Below, piece after piece: positions 1 through 7,692 of a stretch of 64,000 nt of DNA. Positions within the stretch are counted from its first letter, which is position 1. Each line of letters opens with the position of its first letter. The position numbers and the translations under genes were made by a program. This stretch comes from a virus, in the IMG/VR virus record IMGVR_UViG_3300040802_000094, positions 20,956-84,955 of that record. One strand, written 5' to 3'. Under the pieces are notes generated by a model. The model did not search any database. It had not been told where the DNA came from and saw only the letters and a list, made by a program, of their open reading frames with translations.

Positions 1-888
1 CAACTCCCGCACAACCATTTTTGGCTGCTGTCTACCTCTCTGAGACCCGGGTTTCCCTGGCCGTCCAGGTTTTTGCCCGGCTCTGTTGAAATTTTTCGGC
101 GAGCTGAAACTGCCTTTTATCCTACAACTTCTCCTGCCGTTTTGTCTCGCGGCCTCGTCCCGACTACGGAGTTTTATTCCAATACTTCGTGGGGAATGTA
201 TGCGGGGCGAGGGAAAGTGCAAGGAGAATCCACCGTCTTCGTGCCGACATGCGATCGCCCTGGACTGGCAAAAGCCTTTGAAACGTCCCACTGCACTCCG
301 TCGCGGCGATCGTTCGAGGCGGACGTTAAAAACAACCCCTCTCGATTCGAGAAAGGTCGGTGGGGAAACCTCTGGTATCGCGAGCGGTTTTTTGTTAGAG
401 GGGTATGGGGAGAAATACCCGGAAATTGTTGGACGGAGAGATCGCGGTATCCGACTTGCGGGATTTACAAACAATTTTCGCGACGACAAGTTCGCGGGTA
501 TTTCTACGAAACGATTGAAGAGAATTCGCCAAAAGAGCGATATCCTCAAATAAGAGAGATGGCAACGGTCTCTAACTGGGAAATCTTGCTTACTTTAGGT
601 GGAGGACATGCGATCGCCTATCCTTCGGCATTCTTCGGGATTGACGAATCTGGCAATCGCGTGTCCTTTTTCTCTCCCGCGATCTCGCGCGGTATCCTCG
701 AATTTTCTATATCGGTCGGCCAGCAAGAGTGGTGTTCGGGGATCTCGTTGCTTTATAAAAAAGGAAAAATCCGACTTCACAAAGGGTTCGACCGCCCGAT
801 CTGTCTCGCTCCAAAAACGATGGGAGTATTTAGGGCAACGATTGAAATCGATTATATGGAGATCGAATATGATTCTTTTGGAGGCTAA
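1..888 (+). CDS. Unknown protein, 5' end outside window
   Basis: The frame is open from the first base and runs 295 codons to a TAA at 886-888, so the start lies upstream. The last 130 residues look convincingly coding: alternating hydrophobic strands, a GGGHAIAYP stretch and an acidic C-terminus ending near EYDSFGG. The first 150 residues are rich in Arg, Trp and Tyr and less clear. The gene overlaps the start of the next gene by 20 bases, which suggests translational coupling with the paralogue cluster. No family was recognised. A competing shorter frame (86-553) is less likely because the long frame stays open throughout. Confidence 0.6.
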   Translation, partial: QLPHNHFWLLSTSLRPGFPWPSRFLPGSVEIFRRAETAFYPTTSPAVLSRGLVPTTEFYSNTSWGMYAGRGKVQGESTVFVPTCDRPGLAKAFETSHCTPSRRSFEADVKNNPSRFEKGRWGNLWYRERFFVRGVWGEIPGNCWTERSRYPTCGIYKQFSRRQVRGYFYETIEENSPKERYPQIREMATVSNWEILLTLGGGHAIAYPSAFFGIDESGNRVSFFSPAISRGILEFSISVGQQEWCSGISLLYKKGKIRLHKGFDRPICLAPKTMGVFRATIEIDYMEIEYDSFGG

Positions 889-1843
889 ATGCCTTGCTTG
901 CGAAACAGATTTGACGCGATTGATCGTTCTCGCGCTCGCAGCAGAGCCGGAGGCGACAAAACCCGGATCTGGAACCGTCGAAAAGTATGCTGCCGACTGG
1001 CTCGAAGGTGGGAAGACAATCTACCGCGACGCCTCCGGTCGTTTCGCTTCGGGGGTGAAGCGAGAAATCGCGAAGCAAGCGATCGAGGATACGGGAAGGA
1101 AGGTCGCCCGAACGGCGCAGGACTTAGGGGAGTCCGCCGGAATCGCGATCGTCTCCATTCCGATCCTTGCGGAAATCGGCTTGGACGCCGTACGAAATTT
1201 GGCGACGAACCCGGATTTTCGTCGGCGTGCCGGACTGATGGCCACTCAGGCGATGGGGAGCGCGATCGCCGCTTTCGCGAAAAAGCTGTCGGAGGACTCC
1301 AAGGTTGCCAAGATTGCGGGAGAATACGCGGCCAGGGCGCAAAAAGAACTAGAAAAAGAATACGGAGCCTACAACAATCCAGTCACCCAAGCGGTGTGGG
1401 AAGCGCGATCGCTTGTGGACTCTACCGTACTGAGTCGCCCCGAAGCTAGGCTGAGGGGAGTCAAAAAGCAGCTTACCCTCGGAATTTGTCAGTACGTGGC
1501 TCTAGAGCAGGCGCTCAAAAAGCCGAGAAAAATTTCCAAGGATATATTGGACGTTTCCAAGGCATCTCTTTACGGAATCGTCATTCCTGCCGTCCTGCTC
1601 GGCAGCCCGATCGCCGGAGTGGGAGTCGGAACTGCATTGCTCCTCCTGTCCGTACCGGGAATCGAGTTGGCGAAGTCCAATTTGCTCGCCTATTTTCGCG
1701 AGAAGCAGAAACAGGAGAAGGCGCTAAGGGAGGCGATCGCCTCCGGGACGAAGACGGTAGAAGACGGTTTCAAGTTATCGATGGAAATTGCTAAAAAATT
1801 CATTGACGAGACGCTAAAAGCTATCCAGTCAAAAGGTTCGTAA
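869..1843 (+). CDS. RDxSGRFAS-signature protein, paralogue A
   Basis: Unknown protein of 324 residues, first of three tandem paralogues. The ATG at 869 is chosen because GGAG lies 7 bases upstream and the N-terminus then matches its sisters: a variable, partly hydrophobic leader of about 40 residues, then Y-x-ADWL, then RDASGRFASG. A long Ala/Lys/Glu helical region follows, then the shared GICQY-x-A-x-E-x-ALKKPR block near residue 210, a glycine-rich hydrophobic segment, and a charged C-terminal helix. The cleavable-looking leader, charged helices and virion-gene neighbourhood would fit a packaged or membrane-acting phage protein, but that is inference. Confidence 0.75.
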   Translation: MILLEAKCLACETDLTRLIVLALAAEPEATKPGSGTVEKYAADWLEGGKTIYRDASGRFASGVKREIAKQAIEDTGRKVARTAQDLGESAGIAIVSIPILAEIGLDAVRNLATNPDFRRRAGLMATQAMGSAIAAFAKKLSEDSKVAKIAGEYAARAQKELEKEYGAYNNPVTQAVWEARSLVDSTVLSRPEARLRGVKKQLTLGICQYVALEQALKKPRKISKDILDVSKASLYGIVIPAVLLGSPIAGVGVGTALLLLSVPGIELAKSNLLAYFREKQKQEKALREAIASGTKTVEDGFKLSMEIAKKFIDETLKAIQSKGS

Positions 1844-1858
1844 CCGGGAGGGTTGACA

Positions 1859-2749
1859 ATGTCTTTCAAAACCAGAATTTCTCCATATTCTTGCACGATC
1901 GCGCTTTCGCTATCTCAACTGAGTACGTCGATAGACCTTCGGTCGGCAGGGACGAAGGAATACGAGGCCGATTGGTTAAAAAGTGGCGTCAAGGTACTGC
2001 GGGACGCTTCCGGTAAATTTGCCTCCAAGGCGGGAGATGCCACTCAGGCGGTAGGGAGTGCGTTCGCGGCAGTTCCCCTGGGGCTGGTGATTTCCGAAAA
2101 AATCGTACTCGACCTCGCGACCGACCCCAAGGTAAGGAAGCGTTTGGGGTTGATGGCGGGACAAAGTACGGCCAAGGCAATATCGAAAGCTGTCGAAAAG
2201 ATAGACAAAGACTCTGCTTTCGCAAAGCGGATGGGGGAATATGCCACATCCTTGCAAACTATGCTTGAAAAAGAATACGGGGAACAGAAGAGTCCTCTAC
2301 TACAGTCGCTACACGAGGCCGCACTCATCACTGGCGGCGATCGCTCAAAAAAGACGAAGCTAAAAGATAAGATAGAGTTCGCCGTTTGCCAGTACGCGGC
2401 CTTCCACGAAGCGTTGAAAGATCCGAGGAATTTAAAAGAAGAGGACATCAATCCAAAGTTCCGCAAGGAGGTAATGAACTTCGGAACCCGCACTTATGTT
2501 GAGGGAGTAGCGGTCAGCATCCTATTTGGCAATCCCCTCTTCTTGATAACGGGACTTCCGGCATTGCACATCATGTTTCCCGAGATAAAATCCAAGGTTA
2601 AAAAAGCTCGCCTCGATCGCTACGCAAAAGGAGCAGGCGAGGCCGAAGGGCTGTCGAAACAAACCCAGGCGATCGCCGAAGACCAGCGCAAGGCAATTGA
2701 AAAATTGCTCGACGAGAGGAAAAAGGAAGCGTCGGCAACCCGCGATTGA
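1859..2749 (+). CDS. RDxSGRFAS-signature protein, paralogue B
   Basis: Unknown 296-residue protein, second of the tandem family. The start is the ATG at 1859, preceded by GGGAGGG at 7 bases. The N-terminal leader is followed by YEADWL and RDASGKFASK, a helical region, the conserved CQYAAFHEALKDPR block, a hydrophobic segment with SILFGNPLFLITG, and a Lys/Glu-rich C-terminal helix. Order and spacing of the blocks match the genes on either side although overall identity is low, so this is an old duplication. It begins 15 bases after paralogue A ends, so they are probably co-transcribed. Function unknown. Confidence 0.75.
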   Translation: MSFKTRISPYSCTIALSLSQLSTSIDLRSAGTKEYEADWLKSGVKVLRDASGKFASKAGDATQAVGSAFAAVPLGLVISEKIVLDLATDPKVRKRLGLMAGQSTAKAISKAVEKIDKDSAFAKRMGEYATSLQTMLEKEYGEQKSPLLQSLHEAALITGGDRSKKTKLKDKIEFAVCQYAAFHEALKDPRNLKEEDINPKFRKEVMNFGTRTYVEGVAVSILFGNPLFLITGLPALHIMFPEIKSKVKKARLDRYAKGAGEAEGLSKQTQAIAEDQRKAIEKLLDERKKEASATRD

Positions 2750-2759
2750 CGACAAGACG

Positions 2760-2796
2760 GATTTCAAGTAGGGTATCCATAAAGGAGATTTTGATG
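2760..2796 (+). promoter_or_regulatory. Duplicated 37-base leader, copy 1
   Basis: This leader carries the ribosome-binding site and start codon of paralogue C. It matches the leader of the oppositely oriented DUF262 gene (4285-4321, reverse strand) at 32 of 37 positions by eye, including the exact string from AAAGGAG to the ATG. Confidence 0.6.
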
Positions 2797-3834
2797 AATA
2801 CAGTTTTTGCCATAAAAGCCGTTTCCCTCCGTCACGATTTAAGACGTCTGCAACTGTGCTGCGCTTCCAGCAGGATCGAGGCGGCGGAACTCAAGGAGTA
2901 CGACGCAGACTGGCTCGATGGAAAGAAGGTAATGCGGGATAGCTCGGGACGGTTTGCTTCCAAAGTGGCCGACACCGCCAGCCAAGTCTCTAAGGCGGCA
3001 GGAGCGATCGCGGAAGGCGTCCGATCTCTCGCGGAAGATGTCGGTTACCTGTCTCAATATGCGGGTCCCCTCGCTACCGCCACGGCGCGAGGGGTAATGA
3101 ACGCCGTTTCCGACCCTAGATTCTTGAAAAATCTGGCTCTGGAGGTCGGCAGCCGTGCGGGAGATTTGTATTTGGCGATCGGCGAAATGATTGGAGCGAT
3201 AGACAACCCTGTCGCTCAAGCTGCCGCGATTCCTCCGTTCGTCGCCGGAACCTCGCTAAAGATGGCCTTCGGAGCTGGCTTGATGTCCGACTACGGCTCG
3301 GCTGGCAGCGCAACGCGGCAGGCGGACAAAGATGTTGCGGAATACATGAAGTCGAACAACAAGCCGGAAGATAAAAAGAAGAAAGTTAGAAATTTTCTAG
3401 AGAAGCAGATCCTGGGATTTATCGCTTTTGAAAAAGCACTGGAACACCCCAAGAATGTAGAAAAAGCGAAGGAAAACAAAGAAGAAAATAAGAAGGCGAA
3501 GTTGCTCGGACATGCGGCCTTCGGTGGCTTTTGTGGCGGGATGCTCGCGTTAACCGCGATTAAGAACGGACTGATGAGCGCCGCTCCCGCCACGTCGATC
3601 CCCGCAATCTTGATTCCGGCGATCGGCGCTTCGCTCTTCAAAGGACTCGATAAGGATACCAGTGCGAACCTGAAAGAGTTCCTTCAAAAATGGCAGAAGG
3701 AAGAAAAGGCTGCTAGGGAAGACGGCGTTTCGGAAGAAAAGATCCAGAAGCAATCCCTCGACTTCATGAAAAAGTTTTTCGCCCTCGGGAAAGGCGCGGT
3801 GGACAAGACGGTGGATGCCGCGATCGGCGCATAA
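2794..3834 (+). CDS. RDxSGRFAS-signature protein, paralogue C
   Basis: Unknown 346-residue protein, third and longest of the family. The ATG at 2794 follows AAAGGAG with a 6-base gap. Blocks in order: leader, YDADWL, RDSSGRFASK, Ala/Gly-rich helices, the FIAFEKALEHPKN block, a very Lys/Glu-rich stretch, a glycine-rich hydrophobic segment, and a C-terminal amphipathic helix ending at IGA. Its 5' leader (2760-2796) is nearly identical to that of the reverse DUF262 gene at 4287, which hints at shared translational control. A hairpin lies directly after the stop. Function unknown. Confidence 0.75.
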   Translation: MNTVFAIKAVSLRHDLRRLQLCCASSRIEAAELKEYDADWLDGKKVMRDSSGRFASKVADTASQVSKAAGAIAEGVRSLAEDVGYLSQYAGPLATATARGVMNAVSDPRFLKNLALEVGSRAGDLYLAIGEMIGAIDNPVAQAAAIPPFVAGTSLKMAFGAGLMSDYGSAGSATRQADKDVAEYMKSNNKPEDKKKKVRNFLEKQILGFIAFEKALEHPKNVEKAKENKEENKKAKLLGHAAFGGFCGGMLALTAIKNGLMSAAPATSIPAILIPAIGASLFKGLDKDTSANLKEFLQKWQKEEKAAREDGVSEEKIQKQSLDFMKKFFALGKGAVDKTVDAAIGA

Positions 3835-3839
3835 AAAAA

Positions 3840-3857
3840 CCACCCAAAGTCGGGTGG
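3840..3857 (-). terminator. Intrinsic terminator between convergent genes
   Basis: CCACCC and GGGTGG form a 6-bp stem around a 6-base loop. A run of seven A on the plus strand gives a U-run for reverse transcription, ending the DUF262 gene. Confidence 0.7.
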
Positions 3858-3867
3858 CCGTGGCTTT

Positions 3868-4287
3868 TCAGCATTGAATTCTTCTGGCGATCGCCAGACA
3901 TTCCGGGGTGGGTTTTCCGTCGCCGGGAATTTGCAGTAAATGGACGGGAACCTCGGTCTCCAAAATGCGGCGACGGATCTTGGGCTTGAGGTCTTCCCAC
4001 CTTTGCTTGTCGCTGAGGGGGAAGTCAAATTCAAGTCCCGTCAGTGCGAACTGGTTCGAGACGAATTCCTCGATCGCCCCCCAGCGCTTCCTTCCGTCGA
4101 ATATTTCCAACAAGTTGTCCGAAGAATACAGCCAAAATTGACCGATAGGGACTCGAATGGCGATCGATTCGATAAATCGGCTTTTCGCCTCCCGGCTCCA
4201 CCCCTCGCTTCCGGGGTTTCGAGCCGTTCTCAAAAGTTCGGCGATCGATATAAACCGACTTTCAATTCTAAGGGTAGTGGGATCCAT
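3868..4287 (-). CDS. DUF262 / ParB-like domain protein, stand-alone
   Basis: Protein of 139 residues. It resembles the N-terminal DUF262 (ParB/Srx-like) domain of GmrSD-type enzymes: a FIESIAIRVPIGQFWL strand-helix, then LEIFDGRKRWGAIEEF, which fits the family's DGxxR signature, then an IxVxLL strand. Family proteins are usually much longer with a C-terminal DUF1524 nuclease domain, which is absent here. The ATG at 4287 has AAAGGAG upstream; an in-frame TTG at 4290 is less well spaced. It lies opposite to the paralogue cluster and shares its leader. A nucleotide-binding or DNA-interacting role is possible; a restriction role is not shown. Confidence 0.65.
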   Translation of the reverse strand: MDPTTLRIESRFISIAELLRTARNPGSEGWSREAKSRFIESIAIRVPIGQFWLYSSDNLLEIFDGRKRWGAIEEFVSNQFALTGLEFDFPLSDKQRWEDLKPKIRRRILETEVPVHLLQIPGDGKPTPECLAIARRIQC

Positions 4288-4321
4288 CAAAATCTCCTTT
4301 GTGGATACCCCGCCTGAAATC
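4285..4321 (-). promoter_or_regulatory. Duplicated 37-base leader, copy 2
   Basis: Reverse-strand copy of the leader at 2760-2796, containing AAAGGAG and the ATG of the DUF262 gene. The two copies face each other as a long-range inverted repeat. Confidence 0.6.
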
Positions 4322-4448
4322 TGCGATCCAGGCGGGGGTTATTGACATACTCTTTGATTCAGTCAACTCCATATCTGAAGTGCGAAACAGGTTATGGAAA
4401 TAATATATGGCGTAGTGTAATATTCGCAGTAAAATCAATTCATAGCAA

Positions 4449-4871
4449 ATGAAGGTAATTCATGCATCGCATCTTGGGGGCATAAAATCAGCCCCCGATG
4501 TTTTGTATATGCCCGAGTGTCCGGAAGGACCTATTGTTTCCTATTGGAGGTACAAGGCCCTTCGAGGTGAAAAGGGCAATCTCAAAGACATGATCGAGAA
4601 CCGTAAGGGGAGGGTCGTGTTCTTTACCCTGCCGGGGTGGGTCCCGTGGCCTTACGGCGACATTTACACGCTGGATCTTCCCGACGAACAAGAGTGTTTC
4701 GCCGGGATTGCGTGTTTGAAGCACGTTCGGACGACGTTAAAACGTGCCGAAGAAGCTATTTTTACTGCCAACCATCTCCATCCCCTTTTGTGGGACAACC
4801 TTCATCACTTGGAGATTGTCATTCCCTGCGAGTGGTTCGACAGCAAGGGAATAATATTCCCGAAGGAGTAG
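4449..4871 (+). CDS. Unknown protein, 140 aa
   Basis: A compact mixed alpha/beta protein with several Trp and Cys residues, including GRVVFFTLPGWVPWPYGDIY and a C-terminal HHLEIVIPCEWFD strand. No family recognised. The ATG at 4449 has only a weak upstream purine run. An inverted pair TTGAC...GTCAA lies 75-110 bases upstream (4342-4376) and could be an operator. A strong bidirectional terminator closes the unit. Confidence 0.6.
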   Translation: MKVIHASHLGGIKSAPDVLYMPECPEGPIVSYWRYKALRGEKGNLKDMIENRKGRVVFFTLPGWVPWPYGDIYTLDLPDEQECFAGIACLKHVRTTLKRAEEAIFTANHLHPLLWDNLHHLEIVIPCEWFDSKGIIFPKE

Positions 4872-4897
4872 CGGCCATTAAGCTTAGGTCGGGTACT

Positions 4898-4937
4898 GAC
4901 AAAAGCCCCCATATCAATCGATATGGGGGCTTTTGTC
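4898..4937. terminator. Bidirectional intrinsic terminator
   Basis: Perfect 18-bp stem (4898-4915 with 4920-4937) with a 4-base loop. A and T runs sit inside the stem, so it can act in either direction. Confidence 0.85.
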
Positions 4938-5756
4938 TTTAGGGGGGCGGTTCAAATTGAAGCGATCTTCCTTGTAAGTTGGATGGGTGCGGGACGATCG
5001 CGATCGCGCCGGAAAAGGAAGCCCCTGTGGTACGATTGGAGTCAATAGTGCGATTCGTTCGGGAATCAAATAGGGCTGAAATGCCCGAAATAACCTCCCG
5101 GTAGGGCTTTCATCCCCTTGGATGAATATAAGGGACACACCCCCTGACCAGCCTTATAACTATCCATAGGTTCCAAAGTTTGGTATCACAAGATACCAAA
5201 TGAGGTCGGAACTCTCAAGGTCAAAGGGAAAGTTGGAGAATCTTAACAATTCTTAACAATCCCCGAGAGAGGAGGCGATAGCCACCCCCAGTTTTGGGAC
5301 TCACAACCCCAGGATTGAAGCGGGGAACGGAAGGCATGAGGTGGAACCTGCCACCAATAACTGACCACTGCCAACCATCTATGATTAACCGAAAGGTGAA
5401 CGTCTGACATGAACCCTCGATACAATCGGGTATCCAAACCAGGTTGAAAGGATGCTGCTCGAATGAGCAAGTGGAAAGATGGGATGCTTGTTGCCATACC
5501 CATACAGACCTTCAAAGTACACCGGGGGAGAGGACGAATCTAAGGATGGAATACCCCTATGGATGGAACGAAGTAACCCCATAATGGCTCTTGTTAAATG
5601 GTCGATTAAGCAAGTAGTGACGGCAATAGCCAAAAGTGTAAGCGTATGCCATATGGGGGTGAGATGTGACCAGAAGCCAATGCCTGAATGTAATGTCCAG
5701 GATACGCTGACAGGTCACGGTTCAGTTGTAAGATATGAGGCTCCAGTAGCAATTTA

Positions 5757-7553
5757 ATGACGAAATCTAGAACATCAAAAGGCTTTGGAAAACCAAAACC
5801 CAATGACACTAAGAATGTATGGAAAACTGTCAACTGGGCGAAAGTCCAACGACAAGTTTTCAAGTTGCAAAAGCGCATCTATCAAGCGGCTCAATCGGGG
5901 ACTGTTGCAAAAGCTAGAAGGTTGCAAAAACTCCTTTTAAAGTCATACTATGCAAGGCTCCTTGCGGTTAGGCGCGTAACCCAAGATAACCAAGGTAAGA
6001 AAACAGCCGGAGTAGACGGGGTAAAATCAATATCCCTGAAACAAAGGTTAGAACTAGCTGAGGAAATCAAAGGAAACTTCAAAGCCAAACCCCTTCGGAG
6101 AGTATGGATACCAAAACCTGGGCGGGAGGAAAAACGCCCCCTTGGTATCCCCACAATCCGAGATAGAGCCAAGCAAGCCTTGGTCAAGATGGCATTGGAA
6201 CCCTTTTGGGAACCATTATTTGAGGGAACAAGCTATGGGTTCCGACCCGGACGCTCAACTCACGATGCCATAGCAAGAATCTTCTTAAGCATCAACAATG
6301 GGAATTATTACGTTCTCGATGCTGACATTGCTAAGTGCTTCGACCAAATTGACCATGACTACCTACTATCCAAACTTCGTTGTCCAACGACCATCAGGCA
6401 TAATATCAAACAATGGTTAAAAGCCGGGGTCATGGATAATGGTGTATTTGACGATACGAAAACAGGGACACCCCAAGGAGGGGTAATTAGTCCACTCCTC
6501 GCCAACATTGCACTGGATGGAATGGTGAGGTACATCAATCAAATCTTCCCTAACAAAAAGGGGCAGAAGATTAAAGCAACTGTCGTCAGATATGCTGATG
6601 ATTTCGTGGTCATCTCACCGGAACGCGAAATCATTGAACAGTGCCAGATTGCCCTATCCGAATGGTTAAAGCCCATCGGACTCCAACTCAAACCAGAAAA
6701 GACAAGAATTTGTCACACCCTTCAAGAAATTGAAGTAAACGGCGAAATAGTCCCACCTGGTTTCGACTTTTTGGGGTTCAATATTAGGCAATTCCCAGCC
6801 GGAAAACACGTATCCGGAAAGAGCGGTGGCGCAGCCAGTAAATCACTAGGATTCGTCACCCACATGAAACCGAGTAAAAAGGCAATCAAAGCCCACACCG
6901 AAAAGGTTAAAGAGGTGATAAAGAAACACAGAACATCACCTCAAGCCGCCCTGATAAGAGACTTAAACCCTGTCATCAGAGGATGGTCGAATTATTACTC
7001 AGGGGTAGTCTCAAAAGAGATTTTCGGAAAACTGGATAATACCATCTGGTTACAACTTAGGGCATGGGTAGTATCGAGATGTGGAAAGGTAGGTTACGAC
7101 CAATTCAGTAATTATTTCCGACCAGGAACAGTAAAAATTGGGAACGGTCAGGAAAGACACGAAACATGGCTATTCCAGACAAAAGATGGACTAACACTCC
7201 ACAAACATAACTGGACACAAATAATCAGACACAAGCTGGTCAAACCTGAAGCATCACCGTATGACGGAAATTGGACGTACTGGGCAACTAGAAGGGGAAC
7301 CGCTATTGGAACCCCGCAGCGAGTAGCAAAACTGCTGAAAAAGCAGAAAGGAAAGTGCAACCATTGTGGTCAGTATTTTACAAGTACAGACTTATTGGAA
7401 ATCGACCACATCACTCCTCAAAGCCTCGGCGGAAAGGATGATTACAAGAATCTCCAATTGTTGCACCGTCACTGTCACGACCAAAAGACTGCCCTAGATG
7501 GTAGTCAAAGCCGTACCCATAACAATGGGACAAATGGACTAGGAGCCGTGTGA
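5757..7553 (+). CDS. ltrA: Group II intron reverse transcriptase/maturase with HNH
   Basis: Intact 598-residue intron-encoded protein. The reverse transcriptase domain carries RVWIPKPG, GIPTIRDR, SYGFRPGRS, the VLDADIAKCFD block and the catalytic YADD near residues 279-282. The maturase (X) region follows with the RGWSNYY block. The C-terminal HNH endonuclease (from about residue 533) has a CNHCGQYF pair, EIDHITP, NLQLLHRHCH and the second metal ligands. All catalytic positions look present, so splicing and retrohoming should be possible. The ORF ends inside domain V, as is usual. Its AT-richer codon use stands out against the neighbouring phage genes. Confidence 0.95.
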   Translation: MTKSRTSKGFGKPKPNDTKNVWKTVNWAKVQRQVFKLQKRIYQAAQSGTVAKARRLQKLLLKSYYARLLAVRRVTQDNQGKKTAGVDGVKSISLKQRLELAEEIKGNFKAKPLRRVWIPKPGREEKRPLGIPTIRDRAKQALVKMALEPFWEPLFEGTSYGFRPGRSTHDAIARIFLSINNGNYYVLDADIAKCFDQIDHDYLLSKLRCPTTIRHNIKQWLKAGVMDNGVFDDTKTGTPQGGVISPLLANIALDGMVRYINQIFPNKKGQKIKATVVRYADDFVVISPEREIIEQCQIALSEWLKPIGLQLKPEKTRICHTLQEIEVNGEIVPPGFDFLGFNIRQFPAGKHVSGKSGGAASKSLGFVTHMKPSKKAIKAHTEKVKEVIKKHRTSPQAALIRDLNPVIRGWSNYYSGVVSKEIFGKLDNTIWLQLRAWVVSRCGKVGYDQFSNYFRPGTVKIGNGQERHETWLFQTKDGLTLHKHNWTQIIRHKLVKPEASPYDGNWTYWATRRGTAIGTPQRVAKLLKKQKGKCNHCGQYFTSTDLLEIDHITPQSLGGKDDYKNLQLLHRHCHDQKTALDGSQSRTHNNGTNGLGAV

Positions 7554-7578
7554 GGTGAAAGTCTCATGCACGGTTTTG
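7543..7578 (+). ncRNA. Group II intron domain V
   Basis: 36-base catalytic hairpin with the conserved GAGCCGU start, GAAA loop and CACGGUU return strand. It partly overlaps the maturase stop codon. Confidence 0.85.
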
Positions 7579-7642
7579 AATGGGAGGGGGAGATGGTAAC
7601 ATCTCTCTCGACCCCTAATCAATGACTCATTTTATTGCCCTA

Positions 7643-7670
7643 CCCCGGCTCGTTATTTTGCGAGCCGGGG
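7643..7670 (+). terminator. Terminator-type hairpin in leader of 7693 gene
   Basis: CCCCGGCTCG and CGAGCCGGGG form a perfect 10-bp stem followed by TTTTGTCTTTGG. The next gene starts only 22 bases later, so the hairpin is either the end of upstream transcription or the 5' leader of the fibre operon. Confidence 0.7.
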
Positions 7671-7692
7671 TTTTGTCTTTGGATTTAAACTT

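Larger units (their letters stand above)
5048..7619 (+). mobile_element. Group II intron with maturase ORF
   Basis: The left end is placed at GTGCGATTCG (5048), matching the bacterial GUGYG start. Domain V is visible at 7543-7578 as GAGCCGTG...CACGGTTTTG with a GAAA tetraloop. Domain VI follows, with a candidate bulged A in CGACCCC, and the 3' end falls at TAAT near 7619. Bases 5048-5756 hold no gene and correspond to domains I to III plus the start of IV. The maturase is intact. The intron interrupts no recognisable gene: joined flanks lead into the terminator hairpin and leader of the 7693 gene. Exact boundaries are uncertain by a few bases. Confidence 0.85.

Noticed and set aside
86-553. 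155-residue ORF near the left edge
   Set aside because: It overlaps a longer frame open from base 1 whose C-terminal part looks better coding; it starts with TTG and becomes Arg-rich low-quality sequence.
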